A stretch of 64,000 nt of DNA, taken from the NCBI RefSeq assembly GCF_004138125.1, contig NZ_RXHS01000004.1, positions 62,001 through 126,000 of the forward strand, read 5' to 3'. The position numbers and the translations under genes are program-made. The notes below the pieces were generated by a model. It was not told the origin of the DNA and searched no databases. It saw nothing but the letters and a program-made list of their open reading frames with translations. Origin of the DNA: Seramator thermalis (GTDB lineage: Bacteria; Bacteroidota; Bacteroidia; Bacteroidales; Dysgonomonadaceae). Below, in pieces: positions 25,051 to 34,530 of this stretch; positions within the stretch are counted from its first letter, which is position 1; every line of letters starts with the position of its first letter.

Positions 25051-27561
25051 ATGAGTAAAAACGACACTTTCAAAAAGATGCTTCCCGACTTGATCGCGAT
25101 CATAGCATTCGTAATTCTCTCTTTCGCCTATTTTGCCCCCGCCATTCTCGACGGAAGGGTTATTGCGCAACATGATTCACTGGCTGCCATTGGTCAGGGA
25201 CAGGAACAGCGCGACTATATGGAACGGCATAATGGTGAGCGCACGCGCTGGATCAATTCCATGTTCAGCGGAATGCCCACCTATCAGATGTCGCCCACCT
25301 ACGATTCGACCAAGCCACAGGATTTTGCAAAAAAAGTGTATTCGCTTTTTTTGCCCAATTACATGTATTTGCTTTTCATCATGCTGCTCGGTTTCTACAT
25401 CCTGATGCGGGCTTTCGATGCATCGCCATTAATCAGTGCTTTGGGAGCCATTGCATGGGCTTTGTCGTCCTATTTCCTCATCCTCATCGCAGCAGGACAT
25501 ATTTGGAAATTCGTCACCTTGGCCTACATACCTCCTACGATTGCGGGATTGGTATATGCCTATCGAAAAAAATATCTGCTCGGCGGATTGCTCATGATGA
25601 TTTTCGTCGCTTTTCAGATTTCGGCCAATCACATTCAGATGAGCTATTACTTTTTGTTCGTAATGCTGTTTTTTGTGATAGCCTTTTTCGTGGAAGCGCT
25701 TCGCAAAAAGAAACTTCCCGATTTTCTAAAATCGACGGGCGTTATCGTAATTGCAGGTCTGATTGGCGTACTGGCCAATGCCTCAAATTTATATCACACC
25801 TACGAATATTCAAAGGAAACCATGCGCGGCAAATCGGAACTGTCGCATCACGATGCCGGAAACAAAACCAACAACGGTCTGGAGCGCGACTACATCACCG
25901 CATGGAGTTATGGCATTGGCGAAACATGGACGCTGCTTGTTCCTAATACCAAAGGAGGTGCATCGGTGCCACTATCGGAAAATGAAACAGCCATGAAAAA
26001 AGCTCGTCCTGAATACGTACAGCTATACCAACAAATTGGTCAATACTGGGGAGATCAACCCGGGACATCCGGTCCGGTATATGTGGGAGCGTTTATTTTG
26101 ATGCTCTTCATCTTGGGATTATTCATTGTGGAAGGGCCGGTGAAATGGGCATTGCTGGTAGGAACAGTTTTTTCGATTTTGCTTTCGTGGGGGAAAAACT
26201 TTATGGGACTCACCGATTTTTTTATCGATTATATTCCCATGTACAACAAGTTTCGAACCGTGTCATCCATTCTCGTGATTGCCGAATTCTGCATTCCGTT
26301 GCTGGCAGCCCTCACCCTTAAAGAGTTGATTCAGCATCCAGAAAAGCTGACGAAAAACATGAAATATCTGTATATCAGTTTGGGGCTGACCGGAGGAGTG
26401 GCTCTTTTGTTTGCCGTAGCGCCGAAAATGTTTTTTCCTTCGTTCATTTCGGCATACGAAATGCAACAATTGCAAACACTTCCGGCAGAACATGTTCGTG
26501 CAGTTATCGACAATCTCACCGAGATGCGCGTTGCCATGTTCACTGCTGACGCATGGCGAAGCGTGATCATCATTGCCATTGGAACAATTTTACTGTGGGC
26601 ACTCATCAATAAAAAACTAAAACCCGAAATGGCAGTGTCGGGAATTCTGGTATTGAGTTTAATCGATTTATGGTCGGTGGACAAACGCTACCTCAACGAC
26701 AGCGATTTTACACAACCGACCACCGTAAGTCAAACTTTCGCCAAGACGCCTACCGATCAGCTCATACATCAAGACACCACAAAATATTATCGCGTGCTCA
26801 ACATGGCTACCAGTACTTTCAATGACGGTGTCACTCCTTATTGGCATAAGTGCATCGGAGGATATCACCCTGCTAAACTTCGCCGCTATCAAGATTTGAT
26901 CGATGTGTATCTGACAAAGGAAATGATGTCGCTGCAAAACGATATCATAAAGACGCAGGGAAAAATGGATTCGGTGAATGTAGATGGATTTAAGGTGCTG
27001 AACATGTTGAATACGAAATGGATTATCATGCCGGCACAGGGAGGGAGTACGCTTCCGGTAGCAAATCCCTACAATCAGGGCAATGCTTGGTTTGTAAATG
27101 ATATTCGTTTCGCGAATACGCCCGACGAAGAGATTGAGGCTTTGGGAAAAATGGATCTGCGCACACAAGCGGTAGCCGACAAAAAGTTCGAACCACTGCT
27201 AAAAGGATTTAACGTTACGCCGAAAGATTCAGCCTCTACCATTGCCCTTTCATCTTACGATTCGAACATACTCACTTACAACGTGGATGCAAAGAAAGAT
27301 GAACTGGCCGTATTTTCCGAAATATATTATCCGCAAGGTTGGCAAATAACCATTGACGGTAAACCGACTGAAATGTTACGTGCAAACTATACTTTGCGCG
27401 CGCTGCCTATTCCGCAAGGAAAACACACGGTGGTTTTCGAATTTGCACCAAAGAGCATCAAGGTTACCGACACGATTGCGTACATAGCGCTACTCATCAT
27501 GTTATTGACTGCCGGATGGATCGTCTGGAAAGAAATGAAAGGAATAAAAGCCAAAAACTAA
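25051..27561 (+). CDS. YfhO-type polytopic membrane protein
   Basis: 836 residues. The N-terminal half has about ten or more hydrophobic helices, beginning LIAIIAFVILSFAYFAPAIL, with a long extracytoplasmic loop DGRVIAQHDSLAAIGQGQEQ after helix 1 and FSGMPTYQMSP, both typical of YfhO proteins (GT-C-like glycosyltransferase fold). The C-terminal third is a soluble domain (TKYYRVLNM, GYHPAKLRRYQDL, NMLNTKWIIMP, YYPQGWQITIDGKPTEMLRA) before a last helix. YfhO of Firmicutes glycosylates lipoteichoic acid; Bacteroidota lack that polymer, so the acceptor is unknown here. The gene is monocistronic and convergent with the nuclease gene, with 9 bases between stop codons. Confidence 0.85.
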   Translation: MSKNDTFKKMLPDLIAIIAFVILSFAYFAPAILDGRVIAQHDSLAAIGQGQEQRDYMERHNGERTRWINSMFSGMPTYQMSPTYDSTKPQDFAKKVYSLFLPNYMYLLFIMLLGFYILMRAFDASPLISALGAIAWALSSYFLILIAAGHIWKFVTLAYIPPTIAGLVYAYRKKYLLGGLLMMIFVAFQISANHIQMSYYFLFVMLFFVIAFFVEALRKKKLPDFLKSTGVIVIAGLIGVLANASNLYHTYEYSKETMRGKSELSHHDAGNKTNNGLERDYITAWSYGIGETWTLLVPNTKGGASVPLSENETAMKKARPEYVQLYQQIGQYWGDQPGTSGPVYVGAFILMLFILGLFIVEGPVKWALLVGTVFSILLSWGKNFMGLTDFFIDYIPMYNKFRTVSSILVIAEFCIPLLAALTLKELIQHPEKLTKNMKYLYISLGLTGGVALLFAVAPKMFFPSFISAYEMQQLQTLPAEHVRAVIDNLTEMRVAMFTADAWRSVIIIAIGTILLWALINKKLKPEMAVSGILVLSLIDLWSVDKRYLNDSDFTQPTTVSQTFAKTPTDQLIHQDTTKYYRVLNMATSTFNDGVTPYWHKCIGGYHPAKLRRYQDLIDVYLTKEMMSLQNDIIKTQGKMDSVNVDGFKVLNMLNTKWIIMPAQGGSTLPVANPYNQGNAWFVNDIRFANTPDEEIEALGKMDLRTQAVADKKFEPLLKGFNVTPKDSASTIALSSYDSNILTYNVDAKKDELAVFSEIYYPQGWQITIDGKPTEMLRANYTLRALPIPQGKHTVVFEFAPKSIKVTDTIAYIALLIMLLTAGWIVWKEMKGIKAKN

Positions 27562-27570
27562 TAGCTTTAG

Positions 27571-30468
27571 TTATCGTCCACACAGGGTTTTGAAAGAACA
27601 GTATTGGCAATTTTTTTCGTTGTCGGTTTGCTTGAAAGGAACGTCGGGATTGAACATCTCGGACAAACATTGATTCAACAAATCGGTAAACTCATCAAAA
27701 TAAACCGAAGCATCGCTCACGCGTTCGGGTTTACTTGAAGAGGCGGCCTTTAGAGAAATAAATGGATCAAAGTTTTCGGAATAAATCGATCGCATAAAAT
27801 ATAAGGCAGGCGACAACTTTCGACCGGGAAATTGTCTGTCATAAAAAAACGAGTACAGGAAAACCTGCAAAATCTTCGACAAATCGGCATTGCGTGAGGT
27901 ATCGAAGAGAAATGGTAATTCGGAAAACACAGTACTACCTGCTCCCGTTTTGTAATCGACAATTCGATAGATATCTCCCTGCATATCGATGCGGTCGATA
28001 CTGCCCTTGAACTGAACCACCAAGTCATCGTTCACCCGATAAGCAGTTTCGAATTTGTATTCTGAACCAATGTAACGAAAAGGCGTAAACGACTTGTCCA
28101 CTTCGAGAGTCTGCTTTACATAACTGCGAATGACTTCACCAATCAAATAATTTTCGCCAACAAGCGGTTGGACGTTTGCATCATCTCTGAAATAATACCT
28201 TGCAAAAGCCTTTTCTATCAAAGTGTTCAAATAGTCGTCGTCCTTAATAATAACCGACAACGCGTCGGGTGTTACCATTTGGTTTTCGTATCGTCTGTAA
28301 ATCTGCTCCATCACCCGATGAAAAATCGAACCGAAGACATCCGACTCCACCTTCTCGCTCACTACTTCCTCATCCGAAAACCCTTCGATCGCCGAAAAAT
28401 AGAATTGCAACGAGCAATTGATATAATTATTGAGCTGTGAAGCCGAAAGCCACAAATCACCACCGGCCCTGAATCTGTCGATTTTTTGCATAACAGAAGG
28501 TGTTTTCTCAATCGAAATTGAAGGCATAGCTGATGCGAAAACATTATAAGTAGCCACGCGTTCGCGAATATCGAATGCATCGCCGTACAAAAACTTCAGT
28601 TGCGTGAAGTACCGACTTACTTCGCCCGTTTGCAAACCTTCGGTGCGTGTGTCGTAGAGCATGAAAATGCGCCTTGCTCTACCAATCATGCGATAGAAAT
28701 GATAGGCATAGGTGCTATCCTGATGCTCGTAAGTAGGCATTCCGAATCCTTTACGGAGGGTATAGGGAATAAACGAATTGGCACTACTTTTCACGGGAAA
28801 AACACCTTCGTTCATCGACAAAAGAATGATATTTTCGAAATCGAGCACACGCGTTTCAAGGACACCCATCACCTGCAATCCCGAAAGCGGTTCACCGCTG
28901 AATGAAACGCTAATACCCTGTGCCAAACGCTTCAACAAACGAAAATAGACATCAACAGATATACTGTCCACATTCTTCAATGTATCACTCAATCGGGTAA
29001 TGGCTTTGTAATATTGCACGACGAATTCTCTTTCGAGATCGATGGACGAAGCATCATTTTTCGGCTCATCAATGTGCAATTTCTCGGTCGTCAGCGAAGA
29101 GTAAATAGTTTGCATAATGAGTTGCAGATAACCCGGAATCTGTCGCCAATCAGATATAGGTTTGAAAATGAGCCGGAGCAATTCTTGTTGAGGAATGTCC
29201 GACAAGGAAACAACAACACGATTATTCGCAACAATATAATTTTTCAACTTTTCAGCTTCATCTTTAGACGAAGCCTTAACAAGCGGATGATTGAGAATTG
29301 CGGTTACAAATCTGTGATAAAAAACAGTTTCACCGTCACGCGAAGTGCGCACATTGTGTTGCAAATCTGCAATATGATTCACAAGACTGGCAACCGATGC
29401 GTGCGACATAGCATAACCCATCGTTACGTTGATTTTCCCGATTTCCGGAGGAATGGAGTACAGAATGGGGAGGAGCAAATTTTCATCAGGCAAAACCACC
29501 GCGGTTTGAATTGCCTCGTCAGGATCGGTGATTGCATTGGTCTCAATCAGCTGCGAAAGAAGTTGCGAAACATATTTTGCCTGTCCCACAGCCGAAGGCA
29601 CTCCGATAAGCTCTATAATAGGTTTATCGCAATCCCTCTCATTTTTTTCGATCTCGAAACGAGAAGGAAAACGACGTAAATTATCCTTTATCCAAAACGA
29701 AGCTTTGTTTTGTGGATCATTCACCATCTGAGATTCGTAATCCCAATAAAAATCAGCTTTGCCTACGTTTCGAAGATATTCCATCAACGCTATTTCCGAA
29801 GGCGTGAGCGCATTGAGCCCGACAAAAACATACGAGTGAGCATTCAACACAAAATCATCTTTGGCAAGCGCCTTTTCGGCAACATATCGAAACGTCATTC
29901 CCTCGTAAGCCCAACCCTTTGTTTCAAGCGCCGAACGAAACGAAGTGTACAGCTCGAAAAGAATTTGCCATGTCTCCTGAAATTTTTTCTTCGAATCGCT
30001 CAACCCACCGGACATGAAGTTACTCCAAAAACGCCGGATAGCTTCGATTTGTGATGCCGAAAGGTAAGATTTATCATCCTCAAGCGATTTCAAATCGCGC
30101 ACATTCCGAAAAAGTTGTCGCGCATCAATCAGATATTTGTCCACATCATCGAAATCATTCAACAGCATTTCACCCCAAAACAAGAAATCGTCAAATGATT
30201 CGTCGGCATTGCCGATTTGTTGATAACAGCGATAAAGCTCTGTCAGCAAAGCAATCCGATCGGCTGTTTGATAGGGTGACAATCCTACAAAAAGTTCCTG
30301 AATGGTGACTATATCCGGCGAGAAAATTGGTTTCCCCGCTATCTCCGACAGATATTTTTGAAAAAAAACGCCGGCACGCTTATTCGGAAATACAAACGTA
30401 TGCTTGTAGAGCTCGTTTGCAAACTGTGAGTAGAAAATGTCGGCGACCCGATATAGGAATGGTTTCAT
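27571..30468 (-). CDS. AddB-like Fe-S PD-(D/E)XK nuclease/inactivated helicase
   Basis: 965 residues. N-terminal region resembles a degenerate UvrD-type helicase (HTFVFPNKRAGVFFQKYLSE; IILLSMNEGVFPVKSSANSF; DSTYAYHFYRMIGRARR). The C-terminal RecB-family nuclease domain contains VQFKGSIDRIDMQGDIYR followed by IVDYKTGAG, giving the catalytic Asp and Lys. Four cysteines that would hold a 4Fe-4S cluster are visible: one in NNYINCSLQFYF and three in CQYCSFKTLCG at the very end, as in AddB. This suggests a role in double-strand break end resection. No AddA gene is present in the window. The start at 30468 (MKPFLYRVADIF) is preferred over a 46-codon extension without homology. Confidence 0.85.
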   Translation of the reverse strand: MKPFLYRVADIFYSQFANELYKHTFVFPNKRAGVFFQKYLSEIAGKPIFSPDIVTIQELFVGLSPYQTADRIALLTELYRCYQQIGNADESFDDFLFWGEMLLNDFDDVDKYLIDARQLFRNVRDLKSLEDDKSYLSASQIEAIRRFWSNFMSGGLSDSKKKFQETWQILFELYTSFRSALETKGWAYEGMTFRYVAEKALAKDDFVLNAHSYVFVGLNALTPSEIALMEYLRNVGKADFYWDYESQMVNDPQNKASFWIKDNLRRFPSRFEIEKNERDCDKPIIELIGVPSAVGQAKYVSQLLSQLIETNAITDPDEAIQTAVVLPDENLLLPILYSIPPEIGKINVTMGYAMSHASVASLVNHIADLQHNVRTSRDGETVFYHRFVTAILNHPLVKASSKDEAEKLKNYIVANNRVVVSLSDIPQQELLRLIFKPISDWRQIPGYLQLIMQTIYSSLTTEKLHIDEPKNDASSIDLEREFVVQYYKAITRLSDTLKNVDSISVDVYFRLLKRLAQGISVSFSGEPLSGLQVMGVLETRVLDFENIILLSMNEGVFPVKSSANSFIPYTLRKGFGMPTYEHQDSTYAYHFYRMIGRARRIFMLYDTRTEGLQTGEVSRYFTQLKFLYGDAFDIRERVATYNVFASAMPSISIEKTPSVMQKIDRFRAGGDLWLSASQLNNYINCSLQFYFSAIEGFSDEEVVSEKVESDVFGSIFHRVMEQIYRRYENQMVTPDALSVIIKDDDYLNTLIEKAFARYYFRDDANVQPLVGENYLIGEVIRSYVKQTLEVDKSFTPFRYIGSEYKFETAYRVNDDLVVQFKGSIDRIDMQGDIYRIVDYKTGAGSTVFSELPFLFDTSRNADLSKILQVFLYSFFYDRQFPGRKLSPALYFMRSIYSENFDPFISLKAASSSKPERVSDASVYFDEFTDLLNQCLSEMFNPDVPFKQTDNEKNCQYCSFKTLCGR

Positions 30469-30486
30469 TTCAATTTTATTGCTTGT

Positions 30487-30494
30487 CAAAAATA
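30487..30494 (-). promoter_or_regulatory. Candidate -7 box of the AddB-like gene
   Basis: CAAAAATA on the plus strand reads TATTTTTG on the minus strand, 19 bases before the chosen start. No upstream TTTG at the right distance. Confidence 0.4.
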
Positions 30495-30586
30495 CGCAAA
30501 AAAACAGAGATTCGAGAAATGCGTCCACAGATTGAGAGAAATTTAATTTCACGGCATATACTGTACACGAGGAACACACGACCACT

Positions 30587-30621
30587 AAAAAAGCCGCAAG
30601 AGACATTTGCTCTTCCGGCTT
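30587..30621 (-). terminator. Intrinsic terminator of gdhA
   Basis: Stem AAGCCG-C-AAGAG / CTCTT-C-CGGCTT (30591-30621, one mismatch), with a T run on the minus strand at 30587-30592. It lies about 36 bases after the gdhA stop. A T run also follows on the plus strand. Confidence 0.75.
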
Positions 30622-30657
30622 TCCGCGGTTTTTTTCAAGTTGTATCAGATATATTTT

Positions 30658-31995
30658 TTACACTATGCCTTGAGCCATCATAGCGTCGGCTACCTTCATA
30701 AAACCGGCAATATTGGCGCCTTTGACATAATTGATGTAATTTCCTTCTTTTCCGTGCAAAACACACTGTTCGTGAATGTCACCCATAATTTGATGCAACC
30801 GGCTGTCAACTTCTTCGTTCGACCATGAAATATGCATGGCATTTTGTGTCATTTCCAATCCCGAGCAGGCCACACCTCCTGCGTTAACCGCCTTACCGGG
30901 AGCAAAAAGCATGCGATTTTCAATAAAGAAATCGACGGCTTCAGCCGTGCAACCCATATTCGAAACCTCTGCAACAAGCATCACATCATTTTCTTTCAAG
31001 CGTTTGGCGTCCTCCAAATTCAGTTCGTTTTGAATAGCGCATGGCAGCGCAATATCCACTTTGCATTCCCACGGTTTCTTTCCGGGGAAAAACTTGGCCT
31101 TTGGGAACTGATCCGCATAGGGGGCAACAATATCATTTCCGGAATTGCGCAGCTCGAGCATACAGGCAAATTTTTCGGGCGTATTTATGCCTTCTTCATC
31201 GTAAATATATCCATCGGGACCGGAAATAGTAACAACTTTGGCACCAAGTTCGGTAGCCTTTACGGCAGCACCCCACGCCACATTCCCAAAACCGGACAAA
31301 GCAATCGTTTTACCTTTGATGTCGATATGATGTTCGTTGCACATTTGATAAACAAAATACAAAGCTCCGAAACCGGTTGCCTCGGGACGCAGACGCGATC
31401 CGCCATAGCTCAATCCTTTGCCGGTGAAAGTTCCGGTGTGTTCGCGAGCCAATTTCTTATACATTCCAAACATGTACCCGATTTCACGACCACCGACGCC
31501 GATATCTCCGGCAGGTACATCCGTATCAGGACCAATGTTACGCCACAATTCGGTAACAAACGACTGACAGAAACGCATGATTTCGGCATCAGAACGTCCT
31601 TTTGGCGAGAAATCCGATCCGCCTTTTCCTCCGCCCATCGGCAATGTGGTAAGTGCATTTTTGAATGTTTGTTCGAAACCCAAAAATTTGAGTGTGGATA
31701 ACGTAACCGACGCATGAAAACGAATTCCGCCTTTGTATGGACCAAGCGCTCCATTAAATTGGACACGATATCCGATATTGACGTGAACTTTACCCTGATC
31801 GTCAACCCAAGGCACTCTGAATGTGAAAATCCTATCGGGTTCGACAATCCGTTCGATGATTGCGGCTTTTTCAAATTCGGGATGTTGGTTATACACATCC
31901 TCGATGGAAGTAAGTACTTCCCTGACGGCCTGAAGATATTCCGATTCACCGGGATGTTTGGCCTCAAGCTGTGTCATTATGTCATTAACTTTCAT
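30658..31995 (-). CDS. gdhA: NADP-specific glutamate dehydrogenase
   Basis: 445 residues, the typical size of hexameric bacterial GdhA, which aminates 2-oxoglutarate to glutamate with NADPH and assimilates ammonia. Diagnostic segments: PYKGGIRFHASVTLSTLKFL, MGGGKGGSDFSPKGRSDAEI containing the catalytic lysine region, DTDVPAGDIGVGGREIGYM, SYGGSRLRPEATGFGALYF and the Rossmann loop ALSGFGNVAWGA. Monocistronic, with one of the best promoters in the window upstream and its own terminator. Divergent from trmB. Coenzyme preference for NADP is inferred from similarity to the GdhA subfamily. Confidence 0.95.
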   Translation of the reverse strand: MKVNDIMTQLEAKHPGESEYLQAVREVLTSIEDVYNQHPEFEKAAIIERIVEPDRIFTFRVPWVDDQGKVHVNIGYRVQFNGALGPYKGGIRFHASVTLSTLKFLGFEQTFKNALTTLPMGGGKGGSDFSPKGRSDAEIMRFCQSFVTELWRNIGPDTDVPAGDIGVGGREIGYMFGMYKKLAREHTGTFTGKGLSYGGSRLRPEATGFGALYFVYQMCNEHHIDIKGKTIALSGFGNVAWGAAVKATELGAKVVTISGPDGYIYDEEGINTPEKFACMLELRNSGNDIVAPYADQFPKAKFFPGKKPWECKVDIALPCAIQNELNLEDAKRLKENDVMLVAEVSNMGCTAEAVDFFIENRMLFAPGKAVNAGGVACSGLEMTQNAMHISWSNEEVDSRLHQIMGDIHEQCVLHGKEGNYINYVKGANIAGFMKVADAMMAQGIV

Positions 31996-32027
31996 AATAT
32001 AGAACGATTTTAATCGGTTTTACTTGA

Positions 32028-32060
32028 CAAAGGTAAGTAATAATTCGATATTCAGACAAA
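32028..32060 (-). promoter_or_regulatory. gdhA promoter
   Basis: On the minus strand, TTTG (32057-32060), 21 bases, TACCTTTG (32028-32035), a full match to the Bacteroidota consensus. It starts a leader of about 30 bases before gdhA. Confidence 0.75.
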
Positions 32061-32300
32061 AATAAAAGAGAAAAATTTCACTTTTTCAAATAATTTCTTT
32101 AATTATCCAATACATTGAAAATAGGATATATATCGAAAAAGACAAAAGGAAAACATTTAAGTTATAATTCGATATTGTGTAGAGATAATAATATCAATTT
32201 CACACATAATTGTTGCATTTGTTTTCGAATTCGAATTACGACTTACAGAATATAGGAGCAAACAGATTGTTCGCAATTTTTCGGATACGCGATAATTTCG

Positions 32301-32308
32301 TAATTTTG
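32301..32308 (+). promoter_or_regulatory. Candidate -7 box of trmB
   Basis: TAATTTTG, matching TAnnTTTG, 21 bases before the trmB start, with a T-rich stretch about 20 bases upstream. The 240 bases between this and the gdhA promoter hold no gene. Confidence 0.55.
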
Positions 32309-32329
32309 TATTTATAACGAAAAACCGAC

Positions 32330-33085
32330 ATGGGAAAAAATAAATTGACAAAGTTCGCCGAAATGGCCTCGTACAGCAACGTGTTTCAATATCCTTTCGA
32401 AAAAATCAAAAGCGAAGTCTTTCCTTTGAAAGGACGATGGAATGAGGAATATTTTCGGAACGAAAACCCCATTGTTTTGGAACTGGGTTGTGGCAAAGGC
32501 GAATATACGGTGGAATTGGCCAAACTTTTTCCCGAGAAAAATTTTATCGGGATCGATATCAAAGGTGCGCGCATGTGGAGTGGTGCAACACAGGCCATTC
32601 GCCAAAATCTGAAAAATGTAGCTTTCTTACGAACCCATATCGAATTGATTTGTCATTTTTTCGCAGAAAAAGAAATATCGGAAATTTGGATCACTTTTCC
32701 CGACCCGCAGATGAACAAGGTCAATAAACGCCTCACCTCAACACGATTTATGAGAGAATACAGTCGTCTGCTGAATGAAAACGGAATCGTTCATCTAAAA
32801 ACAGACAGCAATTTTCTTTACACCTACACAAAGGAGATGATTCGAATAAATCATCTTGACGTGTATTTCGAAACCGACGATTTATACCGATCGGAATGGC
32901 AGGATACTATTCTTCAAATTCAAACATTTTACGAACAACAATGGCGTGCTCGTGGTTTAAACATCAAGTATATTCAGTTCGCATGTCCCCCCAAAAATGA
33001 CTGGACAGAACCGGATATTAAAATAGAAAAGGATGATTATCGCAGTTTCGGTCGCAATGCGAATTTCAATAAGTCTATTCACTAA
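32330..33085 (+). CDS. trmB: tRNA (guanine-N7)-methyltransferase
   Basis: 251 residues; adds the 7-methyl group at G46 of tRNA using SAM. The SAM site is [17 protein letters not shown], with [15 protein letters not shown] after it. The TrmB signature [15 protein letters not shown] and [15 protein letters not shown] follow, and the C-terminal half contains [13 protein letters not shown], used in catalysis. The N-terminal [18 protein letters not shown] is typical for Bacteroidota members. Downstream lie a degenerate four-helix-bundle gene and mrp on the same strand. Confidence 0.94.
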   Translation: MGKNKLTKFAEMASYSNVFQYPFEKIKSEVFPLKGRWNEEYFRNENPIVLELGCGKGEYTVELAKLFPEKNFIGIDIKGARMWSGATQAIRQNLKNVAFLRTHIELICHFFAEKEISEIWITFPDPQMNKVNKRLTSTRFMREYSRLLNENGIVHLKTDSNFLYTYTKEMIRINHLDVYFETDDLYRSEWQDTILQIQTFYEQQWRARGLNIKYIQFACPPKNDWTEPDIKIEKDDYRSFGRNANFNKSIH

Positions 33086-33109
33086 TGAGAAAATGTGCAA
33101 ATATGCAAA

Positions 33110-33362
33110 TGTTAGGCAGGTACAAAATTGCGAAAGCAAATCCGATTTTATTCATAAATTTAAAATTTCCGCCAAAGAAGCTGAAGAAACAGAATATGGG
33201 ATACTCCTTTGCAAGCACTCAAATAATTATCCGTCTGACGAAAGCTTATTTACAAAACTCAAAGAGATTCGGAAAATTATCAATAAAATCATTTACACAT
33301 CTAAACAAACTTCCTATCCCTTCAGCACATTAATACATCGAAACATTATTAAAAACATATGA
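33110..33362 (+). pseudogene. Remnant of a four-helix-bundle (23S rRNA IVP-type) protein gene
   Basis: From about 33110 the frame reads VQNCESKSDFIHKFKISAKE, then AEETEYGILLCKHSNNYP and a LKEIRKIINKIIYTSK segment. This is the C-terminal half of the small four-helix-bundle family related to proteins encoded in 23S rRNA intervening sequences (full members are about 120 residues). The N-terminal half, which normally carries the RSGTSIGANVAE-type motif, is absent; upstream codons run into the end of trmB in another frame. The stop codon overlaps the mrp start (ATGA at 33359-33362). Best explained as a truncated, decaying gene, although a short expressed protein cannot be excluded. Confidence 0.65.
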
Positions 33363-34468
33363 CACTTTATCCTCAACTTATTATCGATGCACTCAAAACA
33401 GTGCGTTATCCCGGAACGGGACAAGATATCGTTTCGGCAGGAATGGTAGGCGAAGACATCCGCATCGACGGTATGAAAGTCAGCTTTTCGCTCATCACCG
33501 AAAAAGCCAACGATCCGTTTATCAAATCACTTGTAAAAATGGCCGAGCAGGCCATCCTGACGTATGTGGACAAAAACGTGGACATCAAAGGCAACATTAC
33601 GGTGAAATCGAAACAACCACCACGCCCTGTCCTCCCCGATTTGCTTCCGGGAGTGAAAAATATCATTGCCGTAGCCTCCGGAAAAGGCGGTGTCGGCAAG
33701 AGTACTGTTTGCGTCAATCTTGCAGTGGCATTGGCACAAAAAGGCTATAAAGTCGGACTGCTCGATGCAGATATTTTTGGACCATCCGTGCCGAAAATGT
33801 TTGGCGTGGAAGATGCAGGTCCTGTCCTCGAAAACAAAAATGGACGCGACTTGATTGTTCCCGTCGAGAACTATGGAGTAAAAATGCTCTCCATCGGCTT
33901 TTTCGTTAAAAAAGAAGATGCCGTGGTTTGGCGTGGAGCGATGGCAAGCAATGCGCTCAAACAGCTCATCGGCGATGCCGATTGGGGTGAACTCGACTAT
34001 TTTCTCATCGATTTTCCTCCCGGCACCAGCGACATTCATCTCACGCTTGTGCAAACGTTGCCCATCACCGGCGCGATTATCGTAAGCACGCCGCAGGAAG
34101 TGGCATTGGCCGATGCACGAAAAGGCATCAGCATGTTTACCGGTGACAAAGTGAACGTTCCTATCCTCGGACTTGTAGAAAACATGTCATGGTTTACTCC
34201 GGCGGAGCTGCCGGAAAACAAATACTATATTTTCGGAAAAGACGGATGCAAACGACTGGCCGAGGAATTGGGTTATGCTTTGCTCGGACAGATTCCCATT
34301 GTGCAAAGTATCCGCGAAAGCGGGGACGAAGGTCATCCGGTAGCACTCAATGCCGACAGCATAACCGGTATGGCCTTTGCCGAACTCGCCGATCATCTGG
34401 TCGTTGCTGTCGATAAGCGCAATCGAGAATTACCTCCGACTCAAATCGTGGGAGTAGCAAAAAAATAA
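33359..34468 (+). CDS. Mrp/ApbC family Fe-S carrier ATPase
   Basis: 369 residues; a MinD-like P-loop ATPase that carries and delivers Fe-S clusters. An N-terminal DUF59/MIP18-like domain (about 1-85) is followed by the deviant Walker A GKGGVGKST (108-116), GLLDADIFGPSVPKMFG, LIDFPPGTSDIHLTLVQTLP, and IIVSTPQEVALADARKG. The C-terminal region reads VENMSWFTPAELPENKYYIF, with Thr/Pro in place of the CxxC that binds the bridging cluster in many homologues. Bacteroidota homologues I recall share this replacement. The ATG overlaps the stop of the truncated gene upstream by the ATGA pattern. Confidence 0.93.
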   Translation: MTLYPQLIIDALKTVRYPGTGQDIVSAGMVGEDIRIDGMKVSFSLITEKANDPFIKSLVKMAEQAILTYVDKNVDIKGNITVKSKQPPRPVLPDLLPGVKNIIAVASGKGGVGKSTVCVNLAVALAQKGYKVGLLDADIFGPSVPKMFGVEDAGPVLENKNGRDLIVPVENYGVKMLSIGFFVKKEDAVVWRGAMASNALKQLIGDADWGELDYFLIDFPPGTSDIHLTLVQTLPITGAIIVSTPQEVALADARKGISMFTGDKVNVPILGLVENMSWFTPAELPENKYYIFGKDGCKRLAEELGYALLGQIPIVQSIRESGDEGHPVALNADSITGMAFAELADHLVVAVDKRNRELPPTQIVGVAKK

Positions 34469-34530
34469 GAAATTAGAGAAAAAGCCCTTCGAAAGAAATA
34501 TTTTTTCTTTTTAAAAAAGCATATCACCTC

